DNA of 64,000 nt from Enterococcus villorum (GCF_007990225.1 NZ_BJWF01000007.1:1-64000); one strand, 5' to 3'. Counted from the first letter of the stretch, positions 1 through 10,565 are shown. The notes: generated by a model not told the origin, from the letters alone. Numbers and translations are program-made.

Positions 1-622
1 AAGCTACCTAATAAGCGACCGTTTATCTTTTCAATGATCGGTGGGGCTGTCTCAGGTATTTATTTAATGGTGTCAGGTGCAACGGGTTATACAATGGGTG
101 GACTAGGAATTTTTGGTGTCGTCAATTATATTACTGGTTCGGATGCTAGTGGAATGTATCATGCATTTATTGGTATAGCTATTGCTTCTGTCATTGGGTT
201 TTTATTGACCTTTTTCTTTTGGAAAGAAGATATGGTAGAAGAAGTAACAGAAAAAAGGAATATTGATTTATCCAGAAAAAGGAGAAGTTCGAGCACCTTT
301 TGATGGGACAGTCATGTCGTTGTTCCCTACGAAACATGCGATTGGACTGGTTTCAAACAATGGACTAGAATTGCTCATCCATATAGGGTTAGATACCGTA
401 CAGTTAGATGGCAACTATTTTAAAGAATACGTGAAACAAGGGGACAAAGTAGCGCAAGGGGAGTTGTTACTTACATTCGATATTGAAGCCATTGAAAGTG
501 CGGGTTTTAGTGTTGAAACTCCTGTGATTATCACAAATTCTGCTGATTATTTAACAATTTTACAAAAACAAGGAATCGCAGCAGTTAACTCTGGTGATGA
601 ATTGATCACTGCAATGACGTAA
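1..622 (+). pseudogene. Beta-glucoside PTS EIIBCA, 3' part, internally deleted and frameshifted
   Basis: The window opens inside the C-terminal membrane part of an EIIC domain (glycine-rich helices, then FLLTFFFWKED). From about base 263 a second frame encodes an EIIA(Glc)-type domain containing both conserved histidine segments, FPTKHAIGL and HIGLDTV. Between them the usual start of EIIA (the SP-x-GEV...F-x-SG stretch, about 30 residues) is missing, and the frame changes at an A6 run at 251-256. The join reads as linker fused directly to the GILIYPEKGEV segment. I infer an internal deletion, possibly between short A/G-rich repeats, plus a frameshift, leaving a non-functional beta-glucoside permease. 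Its likely partners, the RpiR regulator and the two phosphoglucosidases, lie next to it and are intact. The N-terminal EIIB/EIIC part lies outside the window. Confidence 0.75.
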
Positions 623-725
623 GATTTACTTAGTCATTGAGTGATGGAGGGAACACCCAGTTTATTTTTTGCTTAAGTATAAAACAATGAATAAACTGGG
701 TGAAAATAAATGATATCAAAACTTG

Positions 726-1610
726 CTAAGGATAAGGCGGTTCTTCCATAATTGAGGAGCTTACCGAACGCGTATCCACTTTCTGTCCAATTTGGATCAG
801 ATGATTCAGATTTTTCTGGTAATCTTCTGCGAAAACACAGCTATATAAAACATCTAGTAAGTAGCAAATCGACGTATTTATAGTAAAGCTACTAATTTTA
901 GAATACAAACGTTCTCTGGTTGTAATGCGTAAAACGGTTGTACTTAAAGAAGCCAGCGTAGATTCACCGATACTAGTCAGCGTTAAAATAGGTACATTGA
1001 TTTCTTTTAAAATTTTCGCTGTTCGAAGCATCATTTGGTTTTCACCCGTATAGGAAATTAAAATAGCACAGGTATCAGATGTACAGTTGTAGGCTTCATA
1101 ATAGGATTCACCAGTAGTGGTGACAATGGTTACGTCGTATTTGATCCGTTTCATTTTTAACATAAATGCTTGTGCGATTGATGTATTTGAATGACTGGAA
1201 AAAAGAACGATTTTCTTTGCTTTTAATAAGAGTTGCTTTGCTTTTTGTAAGTCATCATGATGAAGCAAAGATAAGGTATCTTCGATGGTCATTTGTTCAA
1301 GTGAGGCGACTTTATTCGCAATTGTCATGATCCCTTCATTGGCTAAAAAAGGCAGGTTGGCATCCACTTCTTGAAAATTTCCTTCTAAATATTCCGTTTC
1401 AGCGGTAAATGCTTCTTTAAAATGGATCCAACCATTGAACCCAGTTTTTTTGGCTATACGTATCAATGTAGAGGGGTGAACATAACAAGCTTTAGCAATT
1501 TGTTGGATGGTTAATTCTTTTAGTTGATGTTTATGATTTTGAATAAAGTCAATTACAACTGTTTCAGATGGAGAAAAGGCGGTTTGTTTTAATTTCTCTT
1601 TTAAAAGCAT
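726..1610 (-). CDS. RpiR/MurR-family transcriptional regulator (HTH + SIS)
   Basis: A 294-residue protein with an N-terminal RpiR helix-turn-helix (residues about 1-77, including the IQQIAKACYVHPSTLIRIAKK segment) and a C-terminal SIS sugar-phosphate-binding domain (about 110-250, with IVLFSSHSNTSIAQ and ILISYTGENQ). This family senses phosphosugars and usually controls adjacent sugar genes. It is transcribed away from the GH4/GH1 operon, across a 218-bp region holding two matching inverted repeats. One of these starts 11 bp upstream of this gene, so autoregulation is likely. The start ATG at 1610 gives a full-length family member. The sugar is not provable from sequence; a beta-glucoside phosphate is inferred from the neighbours. 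Confidence 0.88.
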   Translation of the reverse strand: MLLKEKLKQTAFSPSETVVIDFIQNHKHQLKELTIQQIAKACYVHPSTLIRIAKKTGFNGWIHFKEAFTAETEYLEGNFQEVDANLPFLANEGIMTIANKVASLEQMTIEDTLSLLHHDDLQKAKQLLLKAKKIVLFSSHSNTSIAQAFMLKMKRIKYDVTIVTTTGESYYEAYNCTSDTCAILISYTGENQMMLRTAKILKEINVPILTLTSIGESTLASLSTTVLRITTRERLYSKISSFTINTSICYLLDVLYSCVFAEDYQKNLNHLIQIGQKVDTRSVSSSIMEEPPYP

Positions 1611-1620
1611 GTCATTTTCC

Positions 1621-1648
1621 TTTACATTTTTTTAATTTTTTATGTAAA
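1621..1648. promoter_or_regulatory. Inverted repeat, candidate RpiR operator O1
   Basis: TTTACAT at 1621-1627 and ATGTAAA at 1642-1648 are perfect 7-bp inverted arms separated by 14 bp. The site sits immediately upstream of the regulator gene and has the same architecture as the repeat at 1781-1808. Confidence 0.55.
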
Positions 1649-1653
1649 AAAAT

Positions 1654-1667
1654 TGTAAGCGCTAAAT
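1654..1667. promoter_or_regulatory. cre-like catabolite repression site
   Basis: TGTAAGCGCTAAAT resembles the Gram-positive CcpA box (TGWAANCGNTNWCA) except at the last two bases. It lies between the divergent regulator and phosphoglucosidase genes, where catabolite control would be expected. This is by pattern only. Confidence 0.4.
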
Positions 1668-1780
1668 GTTATTATGTCAACCAATCTTTTTTTTATACAG
1701 TTTTTTTACAGAAAAACTTCATTTTTAAGTAGATTTTGTAAATGGAAATGCAAAAAACTGAGAGGTACTTGTAGTTTTTA

Positions 1781-1808
1781 TTTACAAAAAACATAATATA
1801 ATTGTAAA
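1781..1808. promoter_or_regulatory. Inverted repeat, candidate RpiR operator O2, overlapping a -10 element
   Basis: TTTACAA at 1781-1787 and TTGTAAA at 1802-1808 are perfect 7-bp arms with a 14-bp spacer. A TATAAT at 1797-1802 lies inside it, 21 bp before the AAGGAGG ribosome binding site of the GH4 gene, so a bound repressor would cover the promoter. Confidence 0.6.
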
Positions 1809-1828
1809 TAAAATAAAGGAGGAAGCGA

Positions 1829-4659
<2,831 letters not shown>

Positions 4660-4669
4660 TCATTTCAAT

Positions 4670-4752
4670 AAAAAGTCTATTGTTTTTAAACTGATTTTTC
4701 GAGTATAATAAATCTATTCGAAAAGAGTAAGCAGAACAATAGACTTTTTTTT
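4670..4752 (+). terminator. Nested long hairpin terminator with a promoter in its loop
   Basis: AAAAGTCTATTGTT (4671-4684) pairs perfectly with AACAATAGACTTTT (4735-4748), followed by a T run to 4752. Inside the large loop TTTTCGA (4696-4702) pairs with TCGAAAA (4718-4724). A TATAAT sits in the innermost loop, so the element probably ends the glucosidase operon. Confidence 0.6.
4680..4709 (+). promoter_or_regulatory. Candidate trxB promoter
   Basis: A perfect -10 TATAAT at 4704-4709 is preceded at 18 bp by a weak -35 TTGTTT (4680-4685). It is the best promoter before trxB and lies inside the terminator loop of the preceding operon. Confidence 0.45.
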
Positions 4753-4803
4753 CTATTGGCTGTAAAGTAAGCTTACTTGATTTTAAAATGGAGGAATGTA
4801 CAT

Positions 4804-5733
4804 ATGTATGACGTTATTGTAATCGGTGCAGGACCTGCTGGAATGACCGCTGCATTATATGCTTCACGATCCAATTTATCGGTCGCAATGATTGAGCAAG
4901 GGGCGCCAGGCGGGCAAATGAATAACACGGCAGAAGTAGAAAATTATCCAGGTTTTGATTCAATCATGGGACCTGATTTGGCTTACAAAATGTATGAAGG
5001 TGTTTCAAAATTTGGTACGGAAAATGTTTACGGAATCGTTCAAGATATCAAAGACCATGGTAGCTATAAAGAAGTCATCTGTGAAGACAAATCTTATGAA
5101 GCCAAAACCGTGATTATCGCTACGGGCTGTATTCATCGTAAATTAGGCGTTCCGGGAGAAGAAGAATATGCAGGACGTGGTGTTTCTTATTGTGCAGTAT
5201 GTGACGGTGCATTTTTTAGAAACAAACGATTGGTTGTCATCGGTGGCGGAGACTCTGCAGTAGAAGAAGCCATTTATCTGACGCAATTTGCTTCAGAAGT
5301 GGTGATTGTGCACCGAAGAGACGAATTACGTGCACAAAAGATTATTCAAGATCGTGCGTTTGCCAATGAAAAAATTTCCTTTGTTTGGGACACGGTAACG
5401 GATGAAATCATAGGAAATGACATGGTTGTGACGGGAGTTAAAGCGCACAATGTCAAAACAAATGAAGCTGTTGAATTGGCTGCAGATGGTGTCTTTATTT
5501 ATGTTGGCTTAGATCCTTTGACTGAACCATTTAAAAAATCTGGTTTAACAAATGCTGCAGGCTGGATTCCAACAGATCAAGAGATGCGGACCAATATGCC
5601 TGGCGTTTTTGCAATCGGTGACGTTCGTGAAAAAGATTTGCGCCAAATCACTACAGCAGTGGGCGACGGCGGAATCGCCGGTCAACAAGTCTACAAATAT
5701 TTGGAAGCATTAGAAGAAACTACCAATAAATAA
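4804..5733 (+). CDS. trxB: Thioredoxin reductase
   Basis: A flavoprotein that reduces thioredoxin with NADPH in the cytoplasm. It has an N-terminal FAD loop GAGPAG (residues about 9-14), the redox-active pair in CAVCDGAFF (about 134-142), an NADPH loop GGGDSAVEEA, and the C-terminal FAD segment FAIGDVRE. I chose the ATG at 4804 because GGAGG (4790-4794) precedes it at good spacing and the protein then starts MYDVIVIG, as family members do; an in-frame upstream start at 4777 has no ribosome binding site. The length of 309 residues is normal. A strong terminator follows at once, so it is probably monocistronic. Confidence 0.96.
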   Translation: MYDVIVIGAGPAGMTAALYASRSNLSVAMIEQGAPGGQMNNTAEVENYPGFDSIMGPDLAYKMYEGVSKFGTENVYGIVQDIKDHGSYKEVICEDKSYEAKTVIIATGCIHRKLGVPGEEEYAGRGVSYCAVCDGAFFRNKRLVVIGGGDSAVEEAIYLTQFASEVVIVHRRDELRAQKIIQDRAFANEKISFVWDTVTDEIIGNDMVVTGVKAHNVKTNEAVELAADGVFIYVGLDPLTEPFKKSGLTNAAGWIPTDQEMRTNMPGVFAIGDVREKDLRQITTAVGDGGIAGQQVYKYLEALEETTNK

Positions 5734-5741
5734 AAAATGCT

Positions 5742-5777
5742 AAAACTGTTCCTCTAAAAAGAGGGGCAGTTTTTTTC
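5742..5777 (+). terminator. Terminator after trxB
   Basis: AAAACTGTTCCTCT pairs with AGAGGGGCAGTTTT (two G-U pairs) around an AAAA loop, followed by seven T residues. Confidence 0.85.
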
Positions 5778-5926
5778 TTAACTTTTGTAACATAGAAAAG
5801 AATAAATAGAGCAGAAAAAAACAGAATTTAAAATATCTATTTAAAGAAAAAAAAGTTCTGTAATCAGTTAGATAGAGGATAAACTAAACATAGTCAATAA
5901 GTGGAGGAATGAAGATTGAAACGTGA

Positions 5927-7180
5927 TTGAATAAAGAAAAAATACTTAGAAAGAAATTAAAAAAATTAGAGAAAGTAGGAATAAGGATGAATGAAAAGCA
6001 TATATTGATTTATGGATTAGATGATGAAAGATCAGATTATTATAATAATTTGATAGGTGAAAACCAGAAATCTAAATATATTCCCCTATTTATTGAAGAC
6101 TATAACAATAAACTTGCTTCAATATTACTCCAAGAGTGGGGAAAAAAAAGAAACAGATACACAGTTCAGCCATCAGCTTGGGACTCAGAAAAAAGCTTTT
6201 CAAAGTTTATAAAAGAAATTTCTCGTAGTACGGAAATTATAAAAAAATATCCGTTTTGGGAAATGTATTTATTTACTTTCCAAAGTCAGCATTTTCTGAG
6301 CACATTGGAAATAATCTATAATCGTCCATTAAAAATGTTTCAAAAAAAGGATTGTCATGATGTCCATATAGATATAGATTCGCATGTAGAAGTAGGACGT
6401 AGAATCGGATTTGAGATGGCGCAGATACATGATGATCTGATCGTTCATTTTGTTTTGGATAATATAGACTTTAAAGAGGTTTTATCTAAGAATATGGATG
6501 GATATGATTATACATCAAAGGAACTTCGTTATGTTTACCGTAATTGGGAAAAATTGAAAGAAAAAATCATTTTTATAGAAAATAATGAAAGAGTCATAGC
6601 TCCATGGGAAAAAGACCCTGAATTATGGAAGAACTATCAACCAAAGAAAAAACAAGAATTAAGTAATTTGGAACCCGAGAAAAAGCAAACAGAACTGAGT
6701 GATCTGGAACATGAGAAAAAGAATCAAGAACTAAATGGTGCAGAACCAGAAAAAAAGGATCATAAACGAAGTGAATTAGAACAAAAGAAAAAAATGCAAG
6801 ATTTGAACAACCCACAGCTAGAGAAAAATGCTCATTTTGAAATTACAAAAACAAGCCAAACAATAAATGATGAGCAAACAAAAAATAAACACTCACTTAT
6901 TAAAAGAATGGGAAATGGAATTTGGAAGCGAATAAAGAATGTTTTTTCTCATTCAAATAAAAAATCAGTTGATTTACATAAAAACTTACCCAATATAGAA
7001 AATGGAAAAACATCGACAGTTGTTGCTCTTTCTTATCATCAATACCCGTTACCACAAACAAGTCGATTCTCTGAAAGTAAATTAAAGCATGATATAAAGT
7101 TGTCACAGATCACATCTAAGGGTTTAAATGAAAGTAAGACAAGAAACGAAAAAGCAACGCATTCACTGATGATTAGGTAA
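5927..7180 (+). CDS. Unrecognised accessory protein with five tandem 12-residue repeats
   Basis: I do not recognise this 417-residue protein. An N-terminal domain (residues about 20-235) is rich in aromatic and charged residues, with the segments VGRRIGFEMAQIHDD and KELRYVYRNWEKL. Five tandem 12-residue units follow at bases 6644-6823, for example KKKQELSNLEPE and KKQTELSDLEHE; they are highly charged and probably helical. A basic C-terminal tail (about 310-417) completes it. There is no signal peptide or membrane segment, so it looks cytoplasmic. The start is uncertain. A GGAGG at 5903-5907 best fits a TTG at 5916, which hits a stop after four codons. The listed start is a TTG at 5927; an ATG at 5987 is another choice. 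The gene is AT-rich and sits between housekeeping trxB and pgcA, so it is probably accessory. A decayed, possibly related fragment lies downstream. Confidence 0.6.
   Translation: MNKEKILRKKLKKLEKVGIRMNEKHILIYGLDDERSDYYNNLIGENQKSKYIPLFIEDYNNKLASILLQEWGKKRNRYTVQPSAWDSEKSFSKFIKEISRSTEIIKKYPFWEMYLFTFQSQHFLSTLEIIYNRPLKMFQKKDCHDVHIDIDSHVEVGRRIGFEMAQIHDDLIVHFVLDNIDFKEVLSKNMDGYDYTSKELRYVYRNWEKLKEKIIFIENNERVIAPWEKDPELWKNYQPKKKQELSNLEPEKKQTELSDLEHEKKNQELNGAEPEKKDHKRSELEQKKKMQDLNNPQLEKNAHFEITKTSQTINDEQTKNKHSLIKRMGNGIWKRIKNVFSHSNKKSVDLHKNLPNIENGKTSTVVALSYHQYPLPQTSRFSESKLKHDIKLSQITSKGLNESKTRNEKATHSLMIR
6644..6823 (+). repeat. Five 36-bp in-frame tandem repeats
   Basis: Five consecutive 36-bp units encode 12-residue repeats, each beginning with two lysines and mostly containing a central leucine and a later acidic residue. 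They have diverged at DNA level, so this is an old or selected repeat rather than a recent slippage product. Confidence 0.75.
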
Positions 7181-7351
7181 AGAGAATGATGTGTTTCAAT
7201 TTTGAGAAGAAGTATCAAATACAGCGAGACATTCTTATACCTTTTAGAAGTTGGTATAGATAGAATAAGCAAAAAGACAAGTACCAGATTCAATCAAAAA
7301 AACACGGCTAGATCACTCTGGTATTTATCAAGGAGTCAAATAAATAAGTAG

Positions 7352-7535
7352 AATCATTGAAAAAGAATATCATAAAGGCTCTTCCTTTGATTCTTTTGAA
7401 AATTTATCAAAGCTTTCAAAAGAATGGACTAAATATGTTTTGGGAGAGTATAGAGATTGGGAGTTATGGAACGATTATTTTGAGCTTACACAAAAAAATT
7501 CAAAAAATGAATTAAAAATAATTTATAAAGAATGA
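7352..7535 (+). pseudogene. Decayed gene fragment, possibly related to the upstream accessory gene
   Basis: About 60 codons are open without a start codon or ribosome binding site; the frame is closed by a stop at about 7341 and ends at 7535. The translation contains YRDWELWNDYFELTQ and ends ELKIIYKE. This resembles YPFWEMYLFTFQSQ...LEIIYN in the N-terminal domain of the preceding protein, suggesting a decayed paralogous copy. The rest of 7181-7700 shows only broken frames. The similarity is by eye and weak. Confidence 0.35.
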
Positions 7536-7665
7536 ATTGGACAGAAAAGCGAATTTTCAGCAGGTGATTTTTTAAAGATTATGTTAGTAAGTGAATGGAA
7601 AAGACAATCATTGGCATCTGTTTTTTTCTTGTTCTCCCTTCTGGCTTTTCTATCTAAAAAGAGAA

Positions 7666-7674
7666 TGCTATACT
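7666..7674 (+). promoter_or_regulatory. Extended -10 element before pgcA
   Basis: TGCTATACT is an extended -10 (TGn plus TATACT) 38 bp before the pgcA start. No good -35 was seen, which is normal for extended -10 promoters. Confidence 0.45.
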
Positions 7675-7711
7675 TAAAACGAAACATATTTTAGAAAGAG
7701 GTGTTCGCTTC

Positions 7712-9439
7712 ATGTCTTGGGAACAAGTATACCAACAATGGGCAAATGAAGAAAATTTAGAAGAAAATTTAAAAAAACAATTAACTGATCTAAGCCAAGA
7801 TCCTGAAAAATTGGAAGATGCTTTTTATGCGCCTTTAGAATTTGGAACAGCTGGCATGCGTGGCATCTTAGGACCTGGGATTAACCGTATGAACATTTAC
7901 ACGGTTAGACAAGCAACAGAAGGGCTTGCTCGTTTTATGGATACGCAAGGAGAAGAAACGAAGCATCGTGGGGTCGCAATTGCTTATGATTCACGTCATC
8001 AATCCCCTGAATTTGCGATGGAGGCAGCCAAAACATTAGCGAAACACAACATTCCTTCTTTTGTATTTGAAAGTCTACGTCCCACACCAGAACTCTCTTT
8101 TGCCGTTCGCCATTTGCATGCGTTTGCGGGAATCATGGTCACAGCTTCTCATAATCCAGCGGCTTACAATGGCTATAAAGTATATGGCGAAGATGGTGGA
8201 CAAATGCCACCAGCCGATGCAGATGCGTTAACAAAATATGTACGAGAAGTAAGTAATCCCTTAAAGGTCGAAGTATTATCTGATAAAGAAGTCGAATCTA
8301 GTGGTTTGATCAACATTATCGGTGAAGAAGTGGATACAGCCTACTTAGAAGAAATCAAGGCAGTCACAATTGACCAAGAATTGGTTCAAACGATGGGGAA
8401 AGATTTAAAATTGGTGTACACCCCATTACATGGTACAGGAAAAATGCTTGGAGAAAGAGCCTTGCAACAAGCTGGTTTTGAACAATTTGTTTTAGTGCCA
8501 GAACAAGCAATAGCTGATCCTGATTTTACAACCGTCAAATCACCAAATCCAGAAGAACACTCTGCTTTTGAATATGCCATTCGCCTAGGTGAAAAAGAAG
8601 GCGCTGATTTACTGATAGCAACTGACCCAGATGCGGATCGCTTAGGGGCGGCAGTCAGACAACCAGATGGATCTTATAAAGTATTAACAGGTAACCAAAT
8701 CGGTGCACTATTTATTCAATATATTTTAGAAGCACATCAGTCACGTGGTACGTTACCTGAACATGCAGCTGTTCTTAAATCCATCGTATCAAGTGAACTT
8801 CCTACAGCAATTGCTGAAAGCTACGGCGCAACGATGTTCGATGTGTTAACAGGGTTCAAATTTATCGCTGAAAAAATTCAACAATTTGAAGAGGACCATT
8901 CGCATACATTCATGTTTGGTTTTGAAGAAAGTTATGGCTATTTAGTGAAACCTTTTGTTCGTGATAAAGATGCCATTCAAGCACTCTTATTATTAGCAGA
9001 AGTGGCTGCTTTTTATAAGAAACAAGGTAAAACACTTTATGATGGATTACAAACAATTTTTGAAAAATACGGTTATTTTGCAGAGAAAACAATTTCTGTC
9101 ACGATGAGTGGGCAAGAAGGATCTGCTAAAATTGCTACTTTAATGAAGAAATTCCGTGATCAAGCACCAACTGAATTTGCTGGAGCGAAAGTTCTTCAAA
9201 CAGAAGACTTCAAAGAATTAACGAAAACTGATTCGACAGGAAAAGTGGAAAAATTAACAACTCCACCATCTGATGTATTGAAATATGTTTTGGAAGAAAA
9301 CGGATGGATTGCTATTCGTCCTTCAGGAACCGAGCCAAAAATCAAATTCTATATAGGTGTCAAAGGTAGTTCTGCAAAAGAGGCAGAAGAGAAAATTCAT
9401 ACCTATGAAGCAATTATTCAATCAATGACAGAAGAATAA
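7712..9439 (+). CDS. pgcA: Phosphoglucomutase (alpha-D-phosphohexomutase family)
   Basis: A 575-residue cytoplasmic phosphohexomutase interconverting glucose-6-phosphate and glucose-1-phosphate. This feeds UDP-glucose for glycolipids, teichoic acid and the polysaccharide cluster later in this window. The catalytic phosphoserine loop is TASHNPAAYNGYKVY (about residues 142-156), the metal-binding loop is DPDADRLG, the sugar-binding loop is FGFEESYGY and the phosphate-binding loop is RPSGTEPK near the C-terminus. AGAGG precedes the ATG. It appears to be monocistronic, with an extended -10 promoter upstream and a terminator downstream. Confidence 0.93.
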   Translation: MSWEQVYQQWANEENLEENLKKQLTDLSQDPEKLEDAFYAPLEFGTAGMRGILGPGINRMNIYTVRQATEGLARFMDTQGEETKHRGVAIAYDSRHQSPEFAMEAAKTLAKHNIPSFVFESLRPTPELSFAVRHLHAFAGIMVTASHNPAAYNGYKVYGEDGGQMPPADADALTKYVREVSNPLKVEVLSDKEVESSGLINIIGEEVDTAYLEEIKAVTIDQELVQTMGKDLKLVYTPLHGTGKMLGERALQQAGFEQFVLVPEQAIADPDFTTVKSPNPEEHSAFEYAIRLGEKEGADLLIATDPDADRLGAAVRQPDGSYKVLTGNQIGALFIQYILEAHQSRGTLPEHAAVLKSIVSSELPTAIAESYGATMFDVLTGFKFIAEKIQQFEEDHSHTFMFGFEESYGYLVKPFVRDKDAIQALLLLAEVAAFYKKQGKTLYDGLQTIFEKYGYFAEKTISVTMSGQEGSAKIATLMKKFRDQAPTEFAGAKVLQTEDFKELTKTDSTGKVEKLTTPPSDVLKYVLEENGWIAIRPSGTEPKIKFYIGVKGSSAKEAEEKIHTYEAIIQSMTEE

Positions 9440-9448
9440 AAAAACTTG

Positions 9449-9491
9449 AGACTGATGGAAAAAGTGGTAAACTTTAGACATCAGTCTTTTT
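9449..9491 (+). terminator. Terminator after pgcA
   Basis: AGACTGATG (9449-9457) pairs with CATCAGTCT (9479-9487), with an inner AAAGT/ACTTT extension and a T run. It ends just before the ribosome binding site of the next gene. Confidence 0.8.
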
Positions 9492-9507
9492 GATGGAGGG
9501 GAAGCGG

Positions 9508-9801
9508 TTGTCAGACACACAAAAAAACGAAGTAGAAAAAGTCAGTCAATTATTTAAAGTGCTAAGTGATCCTACGCGGTTGAAAATATTGATCTATTTA
9601 AAAGACGGCGAGCAAAATGTCACAGCAATCAGTCAAGCCGTCAAAATGGAACAATCAGCGGTTTCTCATCAGTTACGTTTGTTAAGAGAAAATCACATTG
9701 TTAAATCACATCGTGAAGGAAAAGCAATCTTATATAGCTTAGATGATTTTCATGTATTAGATATTTTGGAACAAACATTGAAACATGTGGAGCATCAATG
9801 A
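9508..9801 (+). CDS. ArsR/SmtB-family metal sensor, CzrA-like (alpha-5 zinc site)
   Basis: A winged-helix repressor of about 97 residues. The DNA-recognition region is NVTAISQAVKMEQSAVSHQLRL written in two parts: NVTAISQAVK then MEQSAVSHQLRL. Near the C-terminus, DFHVLDILEQTLKHVEH contains D-x-H, then H eleven residues later, then H three further on. This is the alpha-5 zinc/cobalt site geometry of CzrA/SmtB. There are no cysteines, so an arsenic-type thiol site is excluded. I chose the TTG at 9508 because GGAGGGG (9495-9501) sits six bases before it; in-frame starts at 9490 and 9493 overlap that site. No metal efflux gene is adjacent, so the target is elsewhere. A likely terminator lies at 9847-9881. 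Confidence 0.82.
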   Translation: MSDTQKNEVEKVSQLFKVLSDPTRLKILIYLKDGEQNVTAISQAVKMEQSAVSHQLRLLRENHIVKSHREGKAILYSLDDFHVLDILEQTLKHVEHQ

Positions 9802-9846
9802 AAAGAAGGTTGTGAAAAGGCTGGTCTGCACTAAGCAATAAGAATG

Positions 9847-9881
9847 AACAGAGAAAATAGTTTCTTATATTTTTCTCTGTT
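9847..9881 (+). terminator. Hairpin downstream of the ArsR-family gene
   Basis: AACAGAGAAAA (9847-9857) pairs perfectly with TTTTCTCTGTT (9871-9881). The T run is short, so the terminator role is likely but not certain. I see nothing else in 9882-10070. Confidence 0.5.
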
Positions 9882-10138
9882 TGAAATTATTGTCTTGGAT
9901 GTAAGCGTTTTTAAATCGCTTAGTTAGAAAGTTTTGAGATAGATTTATTTGTCAGACACTTTTTATTTGTTGTATCTATTTTATTCGTGCAACTTTTTCA
10001 ATCTATTTCAAAGCCACACTTACCCTTGTGATTGCAGACTAGATATTCAACAAAAAATGATGTTTAGTAGAAGAGGAGTTCATGTCTTCAAGTTCTGAAT
10101 CACCAAATGTTATAGTGATAAAAGAAGAGGTGTTCAAG

Positions 10139-10528
10139 ATGTGTGAAACCCAAAAAGAATGGGCTCGCTGGAAATATTTTGTTATGGCACGTTCTCAAAA
10201 AAAATATCTAGCCTTGCGTCAGCTTTTTTCTGGAAATCAATGGTCAGAAGAAAAAAAAGCTACATTTTATCAGCAGCTAGATAGTGTGAAAAAAATGCCG
10301 GTTGACTTAAAAGCTAAGCAAAATACCTATGAACATGTCTGGGGTTACTTTAAAAAAGTAGCCACACCAGTAGAAAAACAACAATTTTTTACTTTACTAG
10401 AGCAGTTAACAAAAGAGCAAGATGAAGCCCTTCCATACTTATACGAATTAGCAAAAAAGTATCAACAATCTTATCTTTTAGACTCTCATTTATTCGATGA
10501 GTGCAAATCATTTCCGAATTTTAGTTAG
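10139..10528 (+). CDS. DUF1722 (YbgA-type) protein
   Basis: A small soluble protein of the DUF1722 family, which has no settled biochemical role and is often found fused or adjacent to DUF523. Recognisable segments are EWARWKYFVMARSQKKYLAL near the N-terminus and YEHVWGYFKKVATPVEK in the middle. I prefer the ATG at 10139 (129 residues), preceded by AGAGGTG at normal spacing and placing the conserved region at the N-terminus. An in-frame ATG at 10082 has GGAG only three bases upstream and would add 19 non-conserved residues. There is no DUF523 neighbour here. Confidence 0.75.
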   Translation: MCETQKEWARWKYFVMARSQKKYLALRQLFSGNQWSEEKKATFYQQLDSVKKMPVDLKAKQNTYEHVWGYFKKVATPVEKQQFFTLLEQLTKEQDEALPYLYELAKKYQQSYLLDSHLFDECKSFPNFS

Positions 10529-10565
10529 AGCTTTTATAATAAGTGCGAGATGGAGGGAAAAATGA

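Noticed and set aside
245-285. Programmed frameshift joining PTS EIIC and EIIA
   Set aside because: The required shift is in the +1 direction, and part of EIIA is also missing, so a deletion with frameshift explains it better.
6644-6823. Tandem 36-bp repeats as a CRISPR array
   Set aside because: There are no spacers; the repeats are contiguous, in frame and diverged, so they are protein-coding repeats.
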